A stretch of 64,000 bases of DNA from ASV31 sp965229765 (GTDB lineage: Bacteria > Pseudomonadota > Alphaproteobacteria > Rhodobacterales > Rhodobacteraceae). The translations under genes and the position numbers were made by a program. This document shows positions 9,472-18,501 of this stretch, one piece after another. The stretch lies in NCBI GenBank assembly GCA_965229765.1, contig CBDDJT010000003.1:62001-126000 (forward strand). Reading direction: 5' to 3'. Position 1 is the stretch's first letter; each line of letters starts with the position of its first letter. The notes below the pieces were generated by a model. It had not been told where the DNA came from, ran no database searches, and saw only the letters and a program-made list of their open reading frames with translations.

Positions 9472-10542
9472 TCAGCCTTCCATCACCGCGTCGTCGTCGC
9501 GCTCGCCCATGTCGAACTCAAGACCGTGCGCGGCCCGGATCTTGTCTTCGATCGCAAGCGCGATGTCGCGGTTCTCCTTCAGGAAAGTCTTGGCATTCTC
9601 ACGTCCTTGCCCGATGCGTTCATCTCCGTAGCTGAACCATGCACCGGACTTGTCCACGACACCGGCCTTGACACCAAGGTCAAGAAGTTCGCCCGTCTTT
9701 GATATGCCCTCGCCGTACATGATGTCGAATTCGACCTGCTTGAACGGAGGCGCGACCTTGTTCTTCACGACCTTCACGCGGGTCGCGTTGCCCACCACTT
9801 CATCACGGTCCTTGATTGCACCGATGCGACGAATATCAAGCCTGACACTGGCATAGAATTTGAGCGCGTTTCCGCCGGTCGTCGTTTCCGGGCTGCCGAA
9901 CATCACGCCAATCTTCATTCGAATCTGGTTGATGAAGATCACCATGCAGTTCGAGCGTGCGATAGAGCTTGTCAGCTTGCGCATGGCCTGGCTCATCAAG
10001 CGCGCATGAACTCCGACAGAGCTGTCGCCCATATCGCCTTCAAGTTCGCTCTTGGGGGTCAGTGCCGCGACGGAATCCACGACGACAAGGCTGACAGCGC
10101 CCGACCGTACCAGCGTGTCAGTAATCTCAAGCGCCTGTTCGCCGGTATCCGGCTGACTGATGAGCAGTTCGTCCAGGTTAACCCCGAGCTTGCGCGCATA
10201 CTGCGGATCAAGCGCGTGTTCGGCATCGACGAAGGCGCAAACGCCGCTCTTCTTCTGCTCTTCAGCGATGCAGTGCAGCGTCAGGGTCGTCTTTCCAGAG
10301 CTTTCCGGCCCGTAGATCTCGACGATACGTCCCTTGGGCAGCCCACCGATCCCAAGCGCAATATCGAGACCCAGCGAACCGGTAGATGTTGCCTCGATCT
10401 CGGGCAGCGGGTTGTCGCCGCCGAGCTTCATGATCGACCCCTTGCCGAACTGGCGTTCGATCTGCGCCAGCGCCGAATCGAGCGCCTTCTGCTTGTCGGA
10501 ATTGCGCTTGTCACTCATGGTCAAAAGATCTGCCGTCGCCAT
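9472..10542 (-). CDS. recA: recombinase RecA
   Basis: DNA strand-exchange ATPase and activator of LexA self-cleavage. At 356 residues it is normal length. The Walker A GPESSGKT lies at residues 78-85, and the IFINQIRMKIGVMFG loop region and an acidic C-terminus (DDDAVMEG) are present. The start MATADLLTMSDKRNSDK is usual for this group. An SOS box lies about 52 bp before the start codon, so LexA control is expected. Confidence 0.99.
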   Translation of the reverse strand: MATADLLTMSDKRNSDKQKALDSALAQIERQFGKGSIMKLGGDNPLPEIEATSTGSLGLDIALGIGGLPKGRIVEIYGPESSGKTTLTLHCIAEEQKKSGVCAFVDAEHALDPQYARKLGVNLDELLISQPDTGEQALEITDTLVRSGAVSLVVVDSVAALTPKSELEGDMGDSSVGVHARLMSQAMRKLTSSIARSNCMVIFINQIRMKIGVMFGSPETTTGGNALKFYASVRLDIRRIGAIKDRDEVVGNATRVKVVKNKVAPPFKQVEFDIMYGEGISKTGELLDLGVKAGVVDKSGAWFSYGDERIGQGRENAKTFLKENRDIALAIEDKIRAAHGLEFDMGERDDDAVMEG

Positions 10543-10593
10543 TTGGTTTCGCCCTTATTTCACAGCCCACGCGGGGCAGCAATCATTGCCTGT

Positions 10594-10608
10594 GTTCGCC
10601 TCTTGTTC
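10594..10608. promoter_or_regulatory. LexA (SOS) box of recA
   Basis: GTTCGCCTCTTGTTC fits the alphaproteobacterial direct-repeat SOS box GTTC-N7-GTTC exactly (GAAC-N7-GAAC toward recA). It lies 52-66 bp upstream of the recA start, a normal position for LexA repression. Confidence 0.85.
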
Positions 10609-10737
10609 TTTTGCTTATGAGATCAAAAGGGGAACATTTCAACAGAAATCGTTCTGCTCGGACTTTCGGCGAGCTTGATTAACAAGTAGTTTAAGGTCGT
10701 GATCAAGGGTTGAAACCAGAGCGAATGGGGCCTCCAA

Positions 10738-11340
10738 GTGCTTGTTTTCTGGGATGAAAAGCTTGTGTTCTTTGCTGTCCCCAAGACCGGCACGACGGCG
10801 ATCGAAATGGCATATCGCCCGTTCGCGGGAATCGCGATCACCGATCCCCCCGTGGTTAAGCACACACCTTTGTACCGATACCGGCGGTTTCTGGCGCCCT
10901 ATTTCGAAAAAAGCGGGGCAGACGGCTTCGAAACCGTCGCGGTGGTGCGAGAGCCCGTAGACTGGCTGGGAAGCTGGTATCGCTACCGGCAGCGGGACGA
11001 ACTGAATGGGCACGCGAATTCGACCCGGGGCATGAGTTTCGACGATTTCGTGCGCGGCTACCTGCACAAGGATCGGCCTTCGTTCGCAAGGGTCGGCAGT
11101 CAGGCAAAGTTCCTGCAAGGCGCCGATGGCGAAATCGGGATCACCCACCTTTTCCGCTATGAAGAGCCCGAGACAATCCTTGGCTTTCTTGCGGAACGAG
11201 TCGGCCATCGCCCCGCGCTCAAGCGGCTCAACGAGTCCCCGGCAATGGAGCTTTCGCTTCGTCCCCGGCTAAGGGAACGACTGGAACAGGAATGCCCCGA
11301 CGAGTTCACGGTGTGGAATAGAGCCGGTCGCACTTCCTAG
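10738..11340 (+). CDS. sulfotransferase-family protein
   Basis: A 200-residue protein resembling short PAPS-dependent sulfotransferases. PKTGTTAIE (residues 15-23) matches the 5'-phosphosulfate-binding loop, and VVREPVDWLGSWYRYR (R71) matches the 3'-phosphate-binding motif. The start is a GTG at 10738; no in-frame ATG lies nearby. No signal peptide or membrane segment is seen. It is divergent from recA and convergent with cckA, with no obvious pathway partner. Substrate unknown; sulfotransferase fold likely, activity inferred. Confidence 0.75.
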   Translation: MLVFWDEKLVFFAVPKTGTTAIEMAYRPFAGIAITDPPVVKHTPLYRYRRFLAPYFEKSGADGFETVAVVREPVDWLGSWYRYRQRDELNGHANSTRGMSFDDFVRGYLHKDRPSFARVGSQAKFLQGADGEIGITHLFRYEEPETILGFLAERVGHRPALKRLNESPAMELSLRPRLRERLEQECPDEFTVWNRAGRTS

Positions 11341-11347
11341 ATCTCAC

Positions 11348-13636
11348 TCACGCGCAGAGTTGCTGCTGAACGGTTTGCGTCAACTCCACCAGTGAGAACG
11401 GCTTGGGAAGGAAGACGGCATTGGGAATCTCCGATCTTTGCCGGATCAGGCTTTCCTCTGAGTAGCCCGACACAAATACCACCCGCATGTCCGGATGCGT
11501 CGCAAGCGCCTGTGCGACCCATGCGGGTCCGTCGAGACCAGGCATGACCACATCCGTCACCACAACGTCGACATTCAGCGCGCCACCGGACAGCACGTCC
11601 AGCGCTTCTTCACCACTGGCGGCCTCAATGACTTCGTGCCCGCGCAAGGACAAGGCGCGTGCCGCAAATGACCGCACGGGCGCCTCATCCTCAACCAGAA
11701 GAATCTTTCCCTTGCGGGTCGCATCACTGGGTTTGAGCCGTGTTTCAGGCCTTGACCTGACAAATCCCTGACCCGGCGCTACGGCCGGAAAGTAGAGATA
11801 GAAGCGCGCGCCATGCCCCGCGTCGCTTTCGGCGAAGATGTAGCCACCGGATTGTTTTACGATCCCGTAAGCAGTGGACAGACCCAGGCCCGTTCCTTCA
11901 CCGGGTTTCTTTGTCGTGAAGAAGGGTTCGAAGATCTTGCCGATCTTGTCAGGGGCAATTCCAAGGCCCTCGTCCTCGACACTGACAATGACATAATCGC
12001 CCGCAGGCATTGTCACACGGTCGCGCGTCTCTGGCTGGTCCAGACAACGCATGCGGGTGCGAATGGAGATCTCGCCGCCATCCGGCATTGCGTCGCGCGC
12101 GTTGACCACGAGGTTCATGACGACCTGCTCGATCTGTCGCTTGTCGCCGCGAACGGGCAAGAGTCCGGGATCGTGCACGAGCGTAAGTCGGATGGGCTCG
12201 CCCACCAATCTGTTCAACAGATGGGTCATGTCCGCCAGCGTTTCCCGAAGATCCAATGGCTCTAGCGTCAGCGACTGCTTGCGCGAGAATGCCATGAGTT
12301 GCCCCACAAGACTGGCGGCCCGATTGGCGTTCTGGCTGATCTGGATCAGTTCGCCGAAATCGGGATCACTGGGCGAATGGCGCAGGAGAAGCAGATCGCA
12401 ATGCCCGCTGATGGCCGTCAAAAGGTTGTTGAAATCGTGTGCAATGCCCCCGGCCAACTGCCCGATCGCCTGCATCTTCTGACTTTGAACGAACTGGGCT
12501 TCCAGCGTCTTCAACTCTGTCGCATCGTTCAACACCGCCAATGCACCTGCGCCATCCGCATCCGTGAAGGGGCGCAGGCTGATCTGAAGATACGTCTCTT
12601 CCGACCGGCAACTGGCGCGCAGGATTTCAGGTCGCACGGGCGCACGTCCCTCGACCACGTCCCGAAGCCATTCATCCACGGGCCGTCCGAGACCTTCGAC
12701 AAGCGTGGCGAGACTGCACCCCGAAAGGGTTTCCTTGCCCAGCAACTGGGCGGCAAGCCGGTTGCCTTTGGCAATCCTTCCATCGCGCCCAAGCCGAAGA
12801 ACCGGGACGGGCAACACATCAAGGTCCTCGGTGCCCGCTGAATCGCCAACCGGCAGAAAGCACATCATTCGCGCCCCAGCCTGAGAGATGTCTTCGACAT
12901 GGACGCGGCGCGGTCCATCAATGCCGCGCAGCACCCCGACTTGACCAGATGCGTGTCCCTGCGCCTCAAGGATCTCCGAAAGGAGTGCGGGTTTCTCCTT
13001 TCCGATCAACTTTCTCATCGCCTCGTTGGAGTGAAGCACGGTGTCCCCGGGCCCCAGGGACAAGGCGGGGAACGGCAGCATCTCGGACAGGTCAGGGATC
13101 CTTGGTCCGGCGATCTCCTCAAAGCGCCATAGCACGTGACCGGCAGTCAGGCGCGCGGAGATCCGCATGTGCCCATCTGCGCGAGCAAGGTCTTGCCGGG
13201 TTTCGCCGCTGGCCAGAGTGTCCGCAAGCAGGCGGCGGAACGTTCCTCCGCCTAGCCCGAATCCATCTGCAAGCAGGATCGGCAAGACGACGCCTGCCGT
13301 GGCCTTCAATTCCTGCCGCGCCCTTCGATTGGAAGACACCACGGTGCCCTTGGGATCTGTCACCAATGACGGCAGGAAATCGGATTCGACAAGCACCGCC
13401 AGGCGCGCCAGCTCTGCCCTGGTTCGTCCCGCGACGAAAATGGGAAGGATCACGGCGATCAGGGCCATCATGCAAAGCGCGGTGCCGACGGCCAAAAGCA
13501 GCGCGGAATACGGCTGAGTCCTGCCCAGGGACAAGGCGACGAAGCCGGCGCCCGAAGCGAAGATGCCTGCAACCACGACAAGCTGTGGCGGGCGCAGTCT
13601 GGAATCCGAGGCGCTATCAAGGCGGACGTCTGTCAA
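11348..13636 (-). CDS. cckA: hybrid histidine kinase CckA
   Basis: Membrane hybrid kinase that feeds phosphate through ChpT to CtrA, controlling cell cycle, motility and gene transfer agents in alphaproteobacteria. It has two N-terminal membrane helices (about residues 18-70), PAS-like regions, a HisKA domain with GGIAHDFNNLLTAI (His near 400), an HATPase domain (GLGIAPDKIGKIFEPFFTTK; GTGLGLSTAYGIVKQ) and a C-terminal receiver with Asp near 695 (VTDVVMPGLDG). The QSQKMQAIGQLAGGIAHDF block and domain order are typical of CckA. The start appears to be TTG 13636: an in-frame TGA lies about ten codons upstream with no ATG or GTG between. Confidence 0.88.
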   Translation of the reverse strand: MTDVRLDSASDSRLRPPQLVVVAGIFASGAGFVALSLGRTQPYSALLLAVGTALCMMALIAVILPIFVAGRTRAELARLAVLVESDFLPSLVTDPKGTVVSSNRRARQELKATAGVVLPILLADGFGLGGGTFRRLLADTLASGETRQDLARADGHMRISARLTAGHVLWRFEEIAGPRIPDLSEMLPFPALSLGPGDTVLHSNEAMRKLIGKEKPALLSEILEAQGHASGQVGVLRGIDGPRRVHVEDISQAGARMMCFLPVGDSAGTEDLDVLPVPVLRLGRDGRIAKGNRLAAQLLGKETLSGCSLATLVEGLGRPVDEWLRDVVEGRAPVRPEILRASCRSEETYLQISLRPFTDADGAGALAVLNDATELKTLEAQFVQSQKMQAIGQLAGGIAHDFNNLLTAISGHCDLLLLRHSPSDPDFGELIQISQNANRAASLVGQLMAFSRKQSLTLEPLDLRETLADMTHLLNRLVGEPIRLTLVHDPGLLPVRGDKRQIEQVVMNLVVNARDAMPDGGEISIRTRMRCLDQPETRDRVTMPAGDYVIVSVEDEGLGIAPDKIGKIFEPFFTTKKPGEGTGLGLSTAYGIVKQSGGYIFAESDAGHGARFYLYFPAVAPGQGFVRSRPETRLKPSDATRKGKILLVEDEAPVRSFAARALSLRGHEVIEAASGEEALDVLSGGALNVDVVVTDVVMPGLDGPAWVAQALATHPDMRVVFVSGYSEESLIRQRSEIPNAVFLPKPFSLVELTQTVQQQLCA

Positions 13637-13681
13637 GAATGAGGCCTCGCGTTTGGGACTCGTCTTGTCTCACGACCGGCG

Positions 13682-13696
13682 TTAACGGTGCGTTAA
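13682..13696. promoter_or_regulatory. CtrA-type binding site upstream of cckA
   Basis: TTAACGCACCGTTAA is an exact TTAA-N7-TTAA, the consensus CtrA site. It lies about 46 bp before the cckA start codon in the 91-bp gap after the rRNA methyltransferase gene. A CtrA site here would close a loop in which CckA output controls cckA transcription. Confidence 0.7.
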
Positions 13697-13727
13697 TTTG
13701 AAAATTACACGCTAGGGTGTATTTTAA

Positions 13728-14900
13728 CTATCCATAATTCTTCATTAGGGCGAAATAGAATCCATCACCCAGCGGGCCAGGCAGGAATTTTCTGTCACGG
13801 ACCAGGGACCATGCCGGATTTCGCCGAAGAAAATCGTCGATGCGCCCTCGGTTCTCGATATGGAAGACCGAACAGGTTGAATAGGCGAGGAACCCCTCGG
13901 CCAAGCTTGCCGCCCGGTCGAGAATCCCGTCCTGGGTCGTGACCAGTTCGCTCAGCATTTCGGGTGAAAGGCGCCACTTTCCTTCGGGCGCGCGGCGCCA
14001 GGACCCGCTGCCAGAGCAAGGCACGTCGGCAAGAACAAGATCGAATGGCGCCAAATCTTCTGGTGTCTGGACCGTTTCGACCCGGACCCCGGCGCGCGCG
14101 GCGCGTGCCGGAAGATCTCGCATTCGCTCGGGTGCCGCGTCATGGGCAAACAGCTTCAGACGGGCGCACCCTGCCATCGCCAGCGTCTTGCCCCCGCCTC
14201 CGGCGCAAAAGTCGAGCACCCGCATACCGTCCAAGAGCGGCAGGTCAACGACCACGGCCTGCGAGGCAGCGTCTTGCAACTCGACCCAGCCGTCGCGCCA
14301 GGGTGCGCAGGCCTTCAGGCCGCGTGGGGTGCCTTGAACCATCAAGGCCGTTTTCACATCGGGATGCGGCACGGAATCTATTCCCGCGTCGGATAGCGCA
14401 TGTTGGGCGGCCTCTCGGCTCACCTTGCCGATATTGACGCGAAGAAAAATCGGCGCCCGCTCGCGGCTGACCTCAAGGACAGCCTCTGTATCGGCACCAA
14501 GGCTTCGCCGTGTTTCTTCGAGAAGCCAATCGGGCCAGTCGAGCCGCCCTCCGATGTTTTCGGCCCCCATATGCTGAAGTGGGGAAGCGTACCCAAGCTC
14601 GACCGCGCTCAGTGGCGGCGGCGCATACCCTTCGCCAGTGAAGGTCAGGGCCGGATCTGCCCCATTCTGGCGCAGGTGTCCCAGGACCAGCGCGCGTCCA
14701 TCTTCCCCGCCCCCCGCCAAGGCGCAAGATCGCCGGCGACGAACCACGTCGAAGACCAGATCGCGAATGGCGGACCGGTCACCGGATCCGGCAAAGCGAT
14801 GGCTGCGTGCCCAGTTGGTCAGCACCTGCTCCACGCCCATCCCGGTCCCTACTCGGTCCAGAATCTCGATCGCGGCGGCGACGCGGGCGGCAGGCGTCAC
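13728..14900 (-). CDS. RsmB/NOP2-family rRNA (cytosine-C5) methyltransferase
   Basis: SAM-dependent RNA m5C methyltransferase of 390 residues. The SAM-binding motif DFCAGGGGKTLAMAG is visible, as are the two catalytic-cysteine motifs DVPCSGSGSWRR and YSTCSVFHIENR. An N-terminal helical region like that of RsmB precedes the catalytic domain. The start is a GTG at 14900, 3 bp after the guaB stop, so it is probably cotranscribed with guaB. Target cytosine not determinable from sequence. Confidence 0.88.
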   Translation of the reverse strand: MTPAARVAAAIEILDRVGTGMGVEQVLTNWARSHRFAGSGDRSAIRDLVFDVVRRRRSCALAGGGEDGRALVLGHLRQNGADPALTFTGEGYAPPPLSAVELGYASPLQHMGAENIGGRLDWPDWLLEETRRSLGADTEAVLEVSRERAPIFLRVNIGKVSREAAQHALSDAGIDSVPHPDVKTALMVQGTPRGLKACAPWRDGWVELQDAASQAVVVDLPLLDGMRVLDFCAGGGGKTLAMAGCARLKLFAHDAAPERMRDLPARAARAGVRVETVQTPEDLAPFDLVLADVPCSGSGSWRRAPEGKWRLSPEMLSELVTTQDGILDRAASLAEGFLAYSTCSVFHIENRGRIDDFLRRNPAWSLVRDRKFLPGPLGDGFYFALMKNYG

Positions 14901-14903
14901 GAC

Positions 14904-16352
14904 CTAGAACGCGCGGTAATTCGGGCTTTCGCGCGTGATCTGCACATCATGCACATGGCTTTCCTTCAGCCCGGCACCGGTGATCCGCACGAATTGGCAC
15001 CGGGTGCGCATTTCTTCGACCGTGGCGCAACCTGTATACCCCATGGCCGCACGCAATCCGCCCACCAACTGGTGAATGACCGCCCCGGCAGTCCCCTTGT
15101 AGGGAACACGGCCCTCGATCCCCTCAGGCACCAGCTTGTCGCTGGCCGCATCCTTCTGGAAGTAGCGATCCGCCGAACCACGCGCCATCGCGCCGAGGCT
15201 GCCCATGCCGCGATAGCTCTTGAAGCTGCGGCCCTGGTAGAGGATCACTTCCCCCGGGCTCTCATCGGTTCCGGCAATCATCGAGCCGACCATTGCGCAG
15301 GACGCACCGGCCGCGATGGCCTTGGCGAAATCGCCAGAGTACTTAATGCCTCCGTCTGCAATGACCGGCACATCCCCGGCCGCGGCGGCGCAGTCGAGGA
15401 TCGCCGTCAACTGCGGCACCCCCACGCCAGCCACCATACGGGTCGTACAGATCGAACCAGGACCGATGCCGACCTTGACCGCGTCCGCGCCCGCATCGAT
15501 CAACGCCCGGGTCGCTTCGCCCGTTGCGACGTTTCCCGCGACGACCTGCACTTCGTTCGACAGCCGCTTTGCACGTTCCACCGCGCGCGCCACACCGTCC
15601 GAGTGCCCGTGGGCCGTATCGATCACGATCAGATCCGCACCCGCGTCGACAAGAGCCTCGGTTCTCTCGAAACCAGCGTCCCCAACCGTCGTGGCCGCGG
15701 CCACCCGCAGTCGACCAAGACGATCCTTGCATGCCTGCGGGTTGAGCACCGCCTGCTCGGTGTCCTTGAGCGTCAGAAGCCCGGTCAGCTTGCCCACGCC
15801 ATCGGTCACGAGAAGCTTTTCGATCCTGCGCGCCTTCATCAGGCTTTTGGCCTCGTCCAGTTCCACCGGCTCGAACAGGACCGCAAGGTTGTCAGCCGTC
15901 ATCATCACCCGCACCGGCGTCGAGTCGTCACTGGCAAACCGCATGTCGCGATTGGTGACTATTCCCACCACGTGTCCGCGTTCATCAACAACGGGAAATC
16001 CGGTGACGTTGTAGCGATTCATCAATGCCTTGGCGTCGGCCAGCGTCTGATCGGGCCGCAGCGTGATGGGGTTGTAGACAACGCCGCTTTCGAAGCGCTT
16101 GACCCGGCGCACCTCTTGCGCTTGCTGTTCGACATCAAGATTGCGGTGTATCACGCCCATTCCGCCCGCCTGCGCCATGGCGATGGCCATGCGCGACTCG
16201 GTCACGGTGTCCATCGCCGAGGAAAGCAGCGGTATATTCAACATCACCGAGGCCGTTACCCTTGTCCGGGTGTCGGCCGTCGACGGCAGAACGCTCGACG
16301 CAGCAGGAACAAGCAGGACGTCATCAAAGGTGAGCGCCTCGCGAATCTCCAT
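14904..16352 (-). CDS. guaB: IMP dehydrogenase
   Basis: Oxidises IMP to XMP with NAD, the committed step to GMP. Normal 482-residue length. The catalytic loop GPGSICTTRMVAGVGVPQ has its cysteine near residue 302, and an intervening CBS pair (about 95-205) follows the N-terminal barrel strands (MEIREALTFDDVLLVPA). The flap arginine/tyrosine region YRGMGSLGAM is present. It begins the unit continuing into the rRNA methyltransferase gene and possibly cckA. Confidence 0.98.
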   Translation of the reverse strand: MEIREALTFDDVLLVPAASSVLPSTADTRTRVTASVMLNIPLLSSAMDTVTESRMAIAMAQAGGMGVIHRNLDVEQQAQEVRRVKRFESGVVYNPITLRPDQTLADAKALMNRYNVTGFPVVDERGHVVGIVTNRDMRFASDDSTPVRVMMTADNLAVLFEPVELDEAKSLMKARRIEKLLVTDGVGKLTGLLTLKDTEQAVLNPQACKDRLGRLRVAAATTVGDAGFERTEALVDAGADLIVIDTAHGHSDGVARAVERAKRLSNEVQVVAGNVATGEATRALIDAGADAVKVGIGPGSICTTRMVAGVGVPQLTAILDCAAAAGDVPVIADGGIKYSGDFAKAIAAGASCAMVGSMIAGTDESPGEVILYQGRSFKSYRGMGSLGAMARGSADRYFQKDAASDKLVPEGIEGRVPYKGTAGAVIHQLVGGLRAAMGYTGCATVEEMRTRCQFVRITGAGLKESHVHDVQITRESPNYRAF

Positions 16353-16435
16353 GGGGCAGGCTCCTTTGGAGGCTTCGTTTGACGCTTCCCTATTTCATGC
16401 ACCAAAGGGAATGAAAAGGCCCAATGCGCCCCATC

Positions 16436-17419
16436 CTACGCGATAGCGGCGTTGGTCATCGGGCCAAGAACACCGCGCGCCCACGCCTGAAACACCTTGT
16501 AGGCAATCACCGGAATCATGAAGGTCACGGCAACCAGCAAGATCGCCCCGGCCAGCCGGAAAAGGTCCATCCCGGTGGCGTTCGCCAGCCCCAGGCAAAG
16601 CCCCGCGAAGGCGGATGATGGAAAGGTGAACGCACTCCATAGTGCGCTGAAGCCCGCAGCGGTCACATAGCGCGAGCGCAACAGCAGCGCAGCAAGGATC
16701 AGCGCGCCAAGCCCTGCCAGCCAGATCGCAAGCGTGACCTGTTCCAGCAAGAGCGCGACCAGTCCCAGAACGCTGGGCGGCGCCAGGTGAATGGCCAGAA
16801 GCGGGCGCAGAGGCGGCGGCGGATCCCGTTTCAGCAACTGCCGCAAGCTGACGGCATAGATCGCACCGGCCGCCAGCCACATGGCGTAGAAAACCCAAAG
16901 CCCCAACTCGTACAGACCTAGCGGCAGTGCCGACAGGGGAACAAGCACGAAGCCGACGAAGGTCAGGTGCCATGCCGGAGTGACCATGCGCTGTTCCGCC
17001 GGGCCGGTCGCCAGCACCGCGATGAAAAGCACGGCTATCAGACCATGCAGACCCAGACCGAGATAGAGCACGCTTCGCGCAAGCGCCGCATCGTAACGCA
17101 CAAGCACCACAGCCAGGAGGAGGATGCCGATCGAAATGGCAGCCACCCCTGCCCGTCCCGGCAGCGTGCGCATGTCTTCGACCACGACGGCCGGGCGCCT
17201 GATTGCCTTGGAGAGGTATGCCGCGACGCAGAACAGGAACAGTAGAGAGACCGCGCCAAGGTAAGTCTCTGAAATTGCGGGAGGGAGCGAAAAGGTCACC
17301 ACCGCTTGCCGCCACGCCAGACCCAGTCCGAAGAGTCCGAACAGCGCCGGAAATATCGCCGGAGGGGTCTGACGAAACAGACCCGGTCGCGTGGCAGGTT
17401 TCAAACCAGCTGGTCTCAT
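16436..17419 (-). CDS. TDT/SLAC1-family membrane transporter-like protein
   Basis: A 327-residue polytopic inner-membrane protein with about ten hydrophobic segments. The opening LFRQTPPAIFPALFGLFGLGLAWR closely matches the tellurite-resistance/dicarboxylate transporter (TehA/SLAC1-like) family. The frame runs 60 codons further upstream, but that stretch is arginine-rich without membrane character and overlaps the agmatinase promoter, so I start at ATG 17417-17419. It is divergent from the ureohydrolase gene and upstream of guaB in the same direction. Substrate unknown. Confidence 0.75.
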   Translation of the reverse strand: MRPAGLKPATRPGLFRQTPPAIFPALFGLFGLGLAWRQAVVTFSLPPAISETYLGAVSLLFLFCVAAYLSKAIRRPAVVVEDMRTLPGRAGVAAISIGILLLAVVLVRYDAALARSVLYLGLGLHGLIAVLFIAVLATGPAEQRMVTPAWHLTFVGFVLVPLSALPLGLYELGLWVFYAMWLAAGAIYAVSLRQLLKRDPPPPLRPLLAIHLAPPSVLGLVALLLEQVTLAIWLAGLGALILAALLLRSRYVTAAGFSALWSAFTFPSSAFAGLCLGLANATGMDLFRLAGAILLVAVTFMIPVIAYKVFQAWARGVLGPMTNAAIA

Positions 17420-17538
17420 GTATTGATGTCCCGCGCCTGAATAGCAACGATACCCAAGGCATACGGCAGACTCTCGGGAGCTTAAATGAGAAAATTTGAA
17501 TGTATCTGGCCCGGTCCGTCCGAGCCGAAGGCCCAGAG

Positions 17539-18501
17539 ATGAGCGGGCACGGCTACGACAGCGGCAGGCTGAACCTCCCTTTCGTGGGAATCTCGACATT
17601 TGCGAAGTCCCCGATTGCCTTGGACTGGGGGGCTATCAAGGCAGACGTTGCGATCCTGGGGGCCCCTTTCGACGCAGGCACGCAATATCGGCCCGGCGCG
17701 CGGTTTGGCCCGCGCGCGGTGCGCGAAGCCTCAACCCTTTTTTCCTTCGGTCACTCGGGAGCCTACGACCACGAAGATGACGCGGTCTACCTCGGACCGG
17801 ACGTGCGGATCGTCGACATGGGCGACGCGGACATCGTTCACACCGATACGGAGACCAGCCACGCCAATATCCGCAAGGGTGTTGCGGCCGCATTGACTTC
17901 GGGTGCCCTGCCGGTCGTGATCGGCGGCGATCATTCGGTGAACATCCCCTGCATCGAGGCTTTCGAAGGTCAGCCCCCGATCCACGTACTTCAGATCGAC
18001 GCACATCTGGACTTCGTGGATGTGCGCCACGGCGTGACGCGGGGTCATGGCAACCCGATGCGGCGCGCGGCAGAAAAACCGTGGGTCAGCGGGATGACAC
18101 AATTGGGCATTCGAAACGTGTCGTCCACATCGCGCGACGGCTACGAGGCCGCGCGGCAAATGGGCTCGGACATTCTGTCCGTGCGGCGCGTCCGCAGTCT
18201 GGGGACAAAGGCCGTGCTTGCCCGAATTCCAGCGAAGGCGCGGCTTTACATCACCATAGACATCGACGCCTTCTGCCCGTCCATCGCCCCCGGGACAGGC
18301 ACGCCAAGCCACGGCGGGTTCTTATACTACGAAGTGCTTGAGCTGCTGCAGGCAGCGGCGCGCGAGCACGACATAGCCGGGATCGACCTTGTCGAGGTGG
18401 CGCCAGACTACGACCCCACCGGCTCGACTGCGATCCTCGCTGCGCAACTGCTCTTGAATTTGCTTGGCTTCGTCTTTCACGCCCGGGCGGCGGGGAACTA
18501 G
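17539..18501 (+). CDS. agmatinase-family ureohydrolase
   Basis: A di-manganese ureohydrolase, 320 residues, releasing urea from agmatine or a related guanidino compound. Metal ligands are visible in GGDHS (H132), DAHLD (D154, H156, D158) and DIDAFCPS (D241, D243), with GTGTPSHGGF after. ATG 17539 gives the usual N-terminus; a frame extension to 17500 is less likely. Its stop codon and that of the convergent aldolase gene share the palindrome CTAG. Agmatinase is the default name; guanidinobutyrase or a related specificity is possible. Confidence 0.85.
   Translation: MSGHGYDSGRLNLPFVGISTFAKSPIALDWGAIKADVAILGAPFDAGTQYRPGARFGPRAVREASTLFSFGHSGAYDHEDDAVYLGPDVRIVDMGDADIVHTDTETSHANIRKGVAAALTSGALPVVIGGDHSVNIPCIEAFEGQPPIHVLQIDAHLDFVDVRHGVTRGHGNPMRRAAEKPWVSGMTQLGIRNVSSTSRDGYEAARQMGSDILSVRRVRSLGTKAVLARIPAKARLYITIDIDAFCPSIAPGTGTPSHGGFLYYEVLELLQAAAREHDIAGIDLVEVAPDYDPTGSTAILAAQLLLNLLGFVFHARAAGN

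Noticed and set aside
10679..10694. Second CtrA-type site near recA (TTAA...TTTAA)
   Set aside because: Spacing is 8 bp rather than 7 between the TTAA halves.
14400..16382. A 660-codon + strand open frame
   Set aside because: Shadow of guaB and the rRNA methyltransferase gene on the other strand; no family motif.
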